Shown: positions 7,122 through 10,750 of the stretch, one piece after another
Position numbering within the stretch: the stretch's first letter is position 1
Layout of the letters: each line of letters starts with the position of its first letter
NCBI GenBank assembly: GCA_947496835.1
Contig: CANMFV010000019.1
Coordinates: 1-10,750, forward strand
Reading direction: 5' to 3'
Origin: Flavobacteriales bacterium
Lineage (GTDB): Bacteria > Bacteroidota > Bacteroidia > Flavobacteriales_D > Crocinitomicaceae
Length of the DNA stretch: 10,750 nt
Notes under the pieces: model-generated
The model's input: the letters and a program-made list of their open reading frames with translations, nothing else
What the model was told of the DNA's origin: nothing
Databases searched by the model: none
Program-made: the position numbers and the translations under genes

Positions 7122-8032
7122 AAGTCTATATGTCGCTCTTTCTTGTCCGGATAAATATCCCCTATGTTTACAAGAATACCTGTTTCCTCCACATTTCCAA
7201 ACTCTGGGTTCAAAGCTGTATCGAAGGTCATCATCGTAGGTGATAAGTTCATGTAGATATTCATAAGCGGTGGAATAAATTCTCCGTGTTCCCGAGTGTA
7301 CGTATTCAATATTTTAAACGCTTCTTTATAGTCCATTCCCATGATTAATTCATCGAAAATGGCTGGGTCGCTCTCAATTTGCAGTGGGTAAAATGCTTTC
7401 ATTAATCCACTTTTATCTGGAAAAAAGCGGTGTAAAAAGAAGAGTAAGAAATCTCGACAAGCAACATTGTATGTTGGATACATCGTAACTTTCCCAAAAA
7501 AGTACTCAATCTCAGGATTGAATCGAATTAAAGCACCTAATCCGTCCCAAATATTGTCAAGGGCAAAAAGTCCTTTTCGTGGATTGTTACTTGGTTGAAA
7601 TTCTGGTTGTACCCAGCTACGTCCAAGCTCTATCGTTTTTGGAAGGTAATCCGTAATAAATGTTGGATTAAAATCGAAATAATGAGTGGTTGAAAGGTGA
7701 ATCGTTCCTTCATGGTCAATTGCCTCATGGCATTTTTTAAAGCGGTATCCCCCTATAATTGCTTGATCTTCAACGGACCAAACGATCAATTGTTCATATG
7801 CGAATTCTCCTAAATCATATTCATCAAGGTCAATTGATTCTCCTGTACCACCTCCGGCAGCGCGAAAAGTAACTTCACGTAAACGTCCAATTTCCTCTAA
7901 GACATTCGGTGAATTATGGCAATTGACGACATAAATTTCATTTTCACCTTTACGTGTGACGCGAAGAAAGCGTTCTGCCGTAAGTTCTGCCGTTAATAAT
8001 TCCGTTGAAACGGCTTCTCTTATTGGTTTCAT
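7118..8032 (-). CDS. GNAT-fold N-acyltransferase, GlsB/OlsB-like (aminolipid synthesis)
   Basis: 304 residues. The GNAT-type acyltransferase core (as in OlsB and autoinducer-synthase-like proteins) shows EIGRLREVTFR (47-57), the acidic stretch DLDEYD (68-73) and ELGRSWVQPEFQ (135-146), which matches the OlsB-type E-[LI]-GRS signature. Relatives N-acylate an amino acid with a 3-hydroxyacyl chain from acyl-ACP: GlsB uses glycine in Bacteroides, OlsB uses ornithine. The product then receives a second acyl chain from a PlsC-like partner. That partner lies directly upstream, and its TGA overlaps this ATG as ATGA (8029-8032), implying coupled translation. The C-terminal extension (about 255-304) is beyond the minimal core and is of unknown role. 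The amino acid used cannot be read from the sequence. A GNAT enzyme acting on another acceptor is possible. The stop overlaps the convergent sigma gene by 4 bases. Confidence 0.8.
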   Translation of the reverse strand: MKPIREAVSTELLTAELTAERFLRVTRKGENEIYVVNCHNSPNVLEEIGRLREVTFRAAGGGTGESIDLDEYDLGEFAYEQLIVWSVEDQAIIGGYRFKKCHEAIDHEGTIHLSTTHYFDFNPTFITDYLPKTIELGRSWVQPEFQPSNNPRKGLFALDNIWDGLGALIRFNPEIEYFFGKVTMYPTYNVACRDFLLFFLHRFFPDKSGLMKAFYPLQIESDPAIFDELIMGMDYKEAFKILNTYTREHGEFIPPLMNIYMNLSPTMMTFDTALNPEFGNVEETGILVNIGDIYPDKKERHIDF

Positions 8033-8850
8033 TTGTCGTTTTTTAATTGATATACAATTGATTTAAACCAATTTGCTGCTTTGAAATCATCCATTTCTGG
8101 ATGGATGTCCTTGCCCATAATTGGTTCACCAACCGTATAGGTGATGATTTTGTTTTTCTGTTTTAACATTTCATCCGCTAAATAAAACATTTCCACGTTT
8201 GCCTTGATTCCAAGAAATGAACGCAGTTTAAATAAGCGGTAAAAGAACGGAGATAGTTGTCCGCCGATATGAATAGGCACAATTGGACGGTTAAATTCTC
8301 TTCCGTAGGTAATGAATGTTTTTTTCCATTCGAAGTCTTGTATAACCCCATCGTGAACACGACTAACCATTCCTGCAGGAAAAATACATAATGCATGATC
8401 TTCTTGAAAGGCAGCTTTGATGCGTTCCCGTGCAGACAATCCTAATTTCCCATGTTTATTGATACCAACGAAATAAGTATTCAGATTCTCAATGTTTGTC
8501 AACATGTCGTTAACAATAAATTTCAAATCTTTTCGGTGGTTTTTCAATGCAACAATAAATGCCATGGCATCAACTCCACCTAGTGGATGGTTCATGGCAA
8601 TAATGATTGGACCTGTTTTTGGAATCCGTTCAATGTGCTTAATGTCAAATTTGAAATGAAAATAGTTGACCGCTGCCTCACAGAATTCGAGTCCCTCGAG
8701 TTCGCCATGCGCCTGAATAAAGGCGTTTAATTCCTTTTCATGGAGTGTTTTACGCAAATAACGCAGGACGAATCCCGGTAGAAATCGCAATAATTTTGGA
8801 TTCTTACTTCGGATTAATTCTTTTATGTCAATTGCTTTGGGTGCTTGCAC
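8029..8850 (-). CDS. PlsC-family lysophospholipid/aminolipid O-acyltransferase, GlsA/OlsA-like
   Basis: 273 residues of the LPLAT superfamily. Block I is NHPLGGVD with H88 and D94, five residues between His and Asp instead of the classical four. Block III is FPAGMVSR (157-164) in place of FPEGTRS, and block IV is PIVPIHIGG (189-197). This variant is typical of the acyltransferases paired with GlsB/OlsB-like proteins in Bacteroidota. The likely reaction is O-acylation of an N-(3-hydroxyacyl) amino acid to give a diacyl aminolipid at the inner membrane; acylation of lysophosphatidic acid is the alternative. No strong transmembrane segment is visible, only an amphipathic N-terminus. The start is GTG 8850, since the next in-frame Met (residue 86) would delete the N-terminal region and leave H88 at the very end of the protein. 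It is translationally coupled to the N-acyltransferase through ATGA. Confidence 0.83.
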   Translation of the reverse strand: MQAPKAIDIKELIRSKNPKLLRFLPGFVLRYLRKTLHEKELNAFIQAHGELEGLEFCEAAVNYFHFKFDIKHIERIPKTGPIIIAMNHPLGGVDAMAFIVALKNHRKDLKFIVNDMLTNIENLNTYFVGINKHGKLGLSARERIKAAFQEDHALCIFPAGMVSRVHDGVIQDFEWKKTFITYGREFNRPIVPIHIGGQLSPFFYRLFKLRSFLGIKANVEMFYLADEMLKQKNKIITYTVGEPIMGKDIHPEMDDFKAANWFKSIVYQLKNDK

Positions 8851-8854
8851 GGTT

Positions 8855-8862
8855 CGAAATTA
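8855..8862 (-). promoter_or_regulatory. Weak -7-like box TAATTTCG before the acyltransferase pair
   Basis: Minus-strand TAATTTCG, identical to the box before porQ, ends four bases before the GTG start. A transcript would begin at or inside the start codon, so this works only for a leaderless message or a later start. No -33 TTTG is visible at the right distance. Confidence 0.2.
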
Positions 8863-8874
8863 CAATTTTTCACG

Positions 8875-8919
8875 CGTTTAAACGTCTGTTAATAATGGGA
8901 ATTATTCACATTTATGTGA
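8875..8919. repeat. Cluster of three short dyads in the 69-base gap
   Basis: The gap between the hydrolase stop and the acyltransferase start holds CGTTTAAACG (8875-8884, perfect palindrome), AATAAT/ATTATT (8891-8896, 8901-8906) and TCACAT/ATGTGA around TT (8906-8919). None has a U-tract after it on the minus strand and two are very AT-rich, so I do not call a terminator. They may be operators or chance. Confidence 0.3.
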
Positions 8920-9693
8920 TTAGAATTCAAATTCGAAGGCCATTCCGTCATAGAGGATGGAAACGTTCTCTGGAAGCTGTTCTAAAATAGCGGCATGTTT
9001 TCCGAAAAGGTGTGATATATGAGTGAGGTATGCTTGTTTGGGTTGAATATCGGTAATAAAAGCCAATGCTTCTTCTAAATTGAAATGGGAGATGTGTGGG
9101 AATTTATGCAAGGCATTGACAATTAGAATATCCACGTTTTTAATTTTCTCACGTTCTTCAGTTGTCACTGTTTTGGCATCGGTGATATATGCAAAGTTGC
9201 CAATTCGAAAACCCAATACTGGTAGTTTGTAGTGCATGACTTCGATTGGTATTACTCGAATTCCATCTAACATAAATGAATTTTTGTCAATGGAAATTAC
9301 GTTCAACTTTGGTATGCCTGGATAATCTTTAGCATCGAAAATGTAGTGAAATTCTCTTCGAAGGGCAATGTCCACGTTCTGTGAACAATAAACATTCATC
9401 GGTTTCTCGGAGAAGAAATTGAAGGCACGTACGTCGTCTAGTCCAGCGACGTGGTCTTTGTGCTCATGTGTGAATAAAATGCCGTTTAGATGGGTAATCT
9501 TTTCTCGCAGCATTTGATATCTAAAATCCGGACCAGCATCCACGCAATAATTTGCGCCATTCATTTGCAATAAAATGGATGCACGAAGTCGTTTGTCTCG
9601 TGGATCAGTAGAGTGACATACGTCACAACTGCAAGCAATCATTGGAATTCCCTGTGATGTTCCTGAGCCTAAAATACGAACGGTTCCAATCAT
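8920..9693 (-). CDS. PhnP-like metallo-beta-lactamase-fold phosphodiesterase/hydrolase
   Basis: 257 residues. The metal-binding signature is THEHKDH (H76, H78, D80, H81), with further ligands expected at H154 (VMHYK), D172 (YITDAK) and H225 (LTHISH). Near the N-terminus C21-x-C-x2-C26, with H228, matches the structural zinc site of PhnP, including its three-residue spacing from the last catalytic His. PhnP hydrolyses ribosyl 1,2-cyclic phosphate in phosphonate breakdown, but no phn gene is present, so the substrate is open; a general cyclic phosphodiesterase role is inference. No signal peptide is visible, so it is probably cytoplasmic. It begins 12 bases after the nuclease stop and is probably in the same transcript, although TACCTTTG between the two genes could give it its own start. 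ATG 9691-9693 is well supported by the immediate beta-strand VRILGSGTSQG. Confidence 0.84.
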   Translation of the reverse strand: MIGTVRILGSGTSQGIPMIACSCDVCHSTDPRDKRLRASILLQMNGANYCVDAGPDFRYQMLREKITHLNGILFTHEHKDHVAGLDDVRAFNFFSEKPMNVYCSQNVDIALRREFHYIFDAKDYPGIPKLNVISIDKNSFMLDGIRVIPIEVMHYKLPVLGFRIGNFAYITDAKTVTTEEREKIKNVDILIVNALHKFPHISHFNLEEALAFITDIQPKQAYLTHISHLFGKHAAILEQLPENVSILYDGMAFEFEF

Positions 9694-9697
9694 ACGA

Positions 9698-9705
9698 CAA
9701 AGGTA
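9698..9705 (-). promoter_or_regulatory. Putative -7 element TACCTTTG before the hydrolase gene
   Basis: The minus strand reads TACCTTTG, an exact TAnnTTTG match and the same octamer as before proS. It ends four bases before the ATG, so the transcript would start at or near the start codon. A TTG lies 11 bases upstream, too close for a standard -33. Both genes thus share an octamer and an unusually short TTG spacing. Confidence 0.35.
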
Positions 9706-10750
9706 CTATAAACTAACAATTCGGTGTTGCTTGTCCTTGCGTAAGAACAAATTAATAATCGATTTATTATCGCGATTTTCTGAGGCTAATTCTACATACC
9801 TCATCCAATGCATAGGTTCTTTTCCATGAAAATGAAACGGTGCAAATCCATATCCTTTGTAGGTTCCACGGTCAATCCAGATTAAACTTTTTTCTCCTTT
9901 GTTTCGTCCTTTGTCAATGATAAAGAACGAATTTCCTTTAAAGTTAACATGTTCTAAAAAGTCGTTGATCCGTTGGTTGTAGTCCGCTGGACTTTCCTCC
10001 TGAATACAAGCACCTTTGCACTCTTTGATGGAGTAATGGAAACAAGCCGATTGAGTAGGATAGAGGTGACATAATTTTTGACACAGTTCAAATTTCTGAA
10101 CCAAATGACTTAAATAATCGTTTCCTTCTTTTTTTGTATTGAATTGAATGATGGCTTGCTCCTCCTTTTTTGCCAATGAGGAAACCTTTAGTTGAATGTA
10201 TCCGTGCTCATCTACCTCATCAAAGACCCCAAAAGGAAAGAAACTTTTTCTCAATTTACGGTTGTAAATCGGCTGATGCTGTTTTATGAGTTCTGACTCT
10301 AAAAGCATGGCAATTAACTCACTTCCGGTAAGTTCGTGTTCAATTCGGCAAATATCTTGAATCATTTTCAGTCCTTTCGCTGTCTTTGTATTGCGTAAGT
10401 GCTGTTCAATGCGTTTTTTAATGTTGATGCTTTTCCCGATATAAATCAGTTGGTTGAATTCGTTGTATAACAAATAGACTCCTGTTTTTGACGGAAGGTT
10501 ATCAATGACCTCTAAACTTAAGTTTGGATGAATCGACTTTGGATTCAACTCTTGTTGTATAAAGGTGCTTAGGTTATTTGGATCCTTGTGGAAGATCAAA
10601 TGAAAGAGTTCTGTTGTTGCTTTTGCATCCCCATCTGCACGGTGTCTAGCGTTGTTATCGATTCCGATTTCACGACATAATTTCCCTAAACTGTAGCTTG
10701 CATGTCCAGGGATGACGTAACGAGAAGCGCGAACAGTACACATGTGTGGA
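9706..10750 (-). CDS. DnaQ-type 3'-5' exonuclease fused to GIY-YIG nuclease (UvrC/Cho-like), 5'-truncated
   Basis: The frame remains open to the window edge, so the ATG at 10743 is only an internal Met and the true start lies outside. Counting from that Met, residues 1-52 are the end of a DEDDh exonuclease with CTVRASR and the Exo III motif HRADGD (H34, D39); the Exo I and II acidic residues are missing from the window. A GIY-YIG domain follows at about 84-165: GVY (88-90), YIG (101-103), R111 and the metal-binding E149 in LLESE. Four Cys (C225, C234, C242, C246) match the Cys-rich stretch of the UvrC/Cho N-terminal half. UvrC relatives cut DNA 3' to a lesion. The fusion could combine incision with 3'-5' trimming in repair, but its physiological role is poorly known. 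There is no UvrB-binding or helix-hairpin-helix domain at the C-terminus. It is probably in one transcript with the PhnP-like gene, 12 bases downstream. Confidence 0.88.
   Translation of the reverse strand, partial: PHMCTVRASRYVIPGHASYSLGKLCREIGIDNNARHRADGDAKATTELFHLIFHKDPNNLSTFIQQELNPKSIHPNLSLEVIDNLPSKTGVYLLYNEFNQLIYIGKSINIKKRIEQHLRNTKTAKGLKMIQDICRIEHELTGSELIAMLLESELIKQHQPIYNRKLRKSFFPFGVFDEVDEHGYIQLKVSSLAKKEEQAIIQFNTKKEGNDYLSHLVQKFELCQKLCHLYPTQSACFHYSIKECKGACIQEESPADYNQRINDFLEHVNFKGNSFFIIDKGRNKGEKSLIWIDRGTYKGYGFAPFHFHGKEPMHWMRYVELASENRDNKSIINLFLRKDKQHRIVSL

Noticed and set aside
8906..8919. CRP-like site from TCACA and TGTGA
   Set aside because: The half-sites are in the reverse order to the TGTGA-N6-TCACA consensus and the spacing is wrong.
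8745..8990. 81-codon plus-strand open frame across the gap before the acyltransferase
   Set aside because: It runs mainly antisense to the acyltransferase and into the hydrolase tail, has no recognisable family and crosses two well-supported genes.
1..10750. CRISPR array, transposase, integrase, toxin-antitoxin pair, tRNA or defence cassette
   Set aside because: I looked on both strands and saw no regularly spaced repeats, mobile-element proteins, tRNA-like sequence or paired small genes. Nearly all sequence is explained by conserved chromosomal genes.

Overview
The window reads as a chromosomal housekeeping segment from a Bacteroidota bacterium, probably Flavobacteriales and perhaps close to the Fluviicola/Crocinitomicaceae group; the family-level placement is inference. 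Four things point this way: a PorQ homologue of the type IX secretion system, which occurs only in this phylum; low GC; starts without clear Shine-Dalgarno sequences but with boxes resembling the Bacteroidota -7 element TAnnTTTG; and gene types common there, namely a fused alpha-beta 2-oxoacid dehydrogenase E1, an archaeal/eukaryotic-type prolyl-tRNA synthetase and a DnaQ-GIY-YIG fusion. I see no mobile element, tRNA, rRNA or CRISPR array. No stretch over 130 bases lacks a gene.

Bases 1-5420 run on the plus strand. They hold the 3' end of a fused E1 gene, an LtaS-like membrane sulfatase-fold phosphoglycerol transferase, proS, and a TrmN6-like N6-adenine tRNA methyltransferase that abuts or overlaps proS. 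The methyltransferase converges on porQ (5417-6451, minus) with a 4-base overlap. A 127-base AT-rich spacer with two dyads separates porQ from a divergent sigma-70-family gene (6579-7121, plus), which in turn converges on the next minus gene with another 4-base overlap.

Bases 7118-10750 run on the minus strand, and transcription enters from the right. First comes a DnaQ-type exonuclease/GIY-YIG nuclease fusion cut by the window edge. Twelve bases later is a PhnP-like metallo-beta-lactamase-fold hydrolase. After a 69-base gap come a PlsC-type O-acyltransferase and a GNAT-type N-acyltransferase that overlap by ATGA. This last pair resembles the GlsA/GlsB and OlsA/OlsB enzymes that make glycine or ornithine lipids, and it is the most system-like unit here.

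Several genes could touch envelope chemistry: E1 (possible source of branched acyl-CoA primers), the LtaS-like transferase (lipid head groups), the two acyltransferases (aminolipids) and PorQ (outer membrane secretion). They are not one operon, so this is only a loose theme. I found no convincing new defence or mobile system. The points most worth a second look are the acyltransferase pair with its HX5D motif, the LtaS-like enzyme with no evident LTA context, and the porQ/sigma spacer with its perfect 15-base palindrome.
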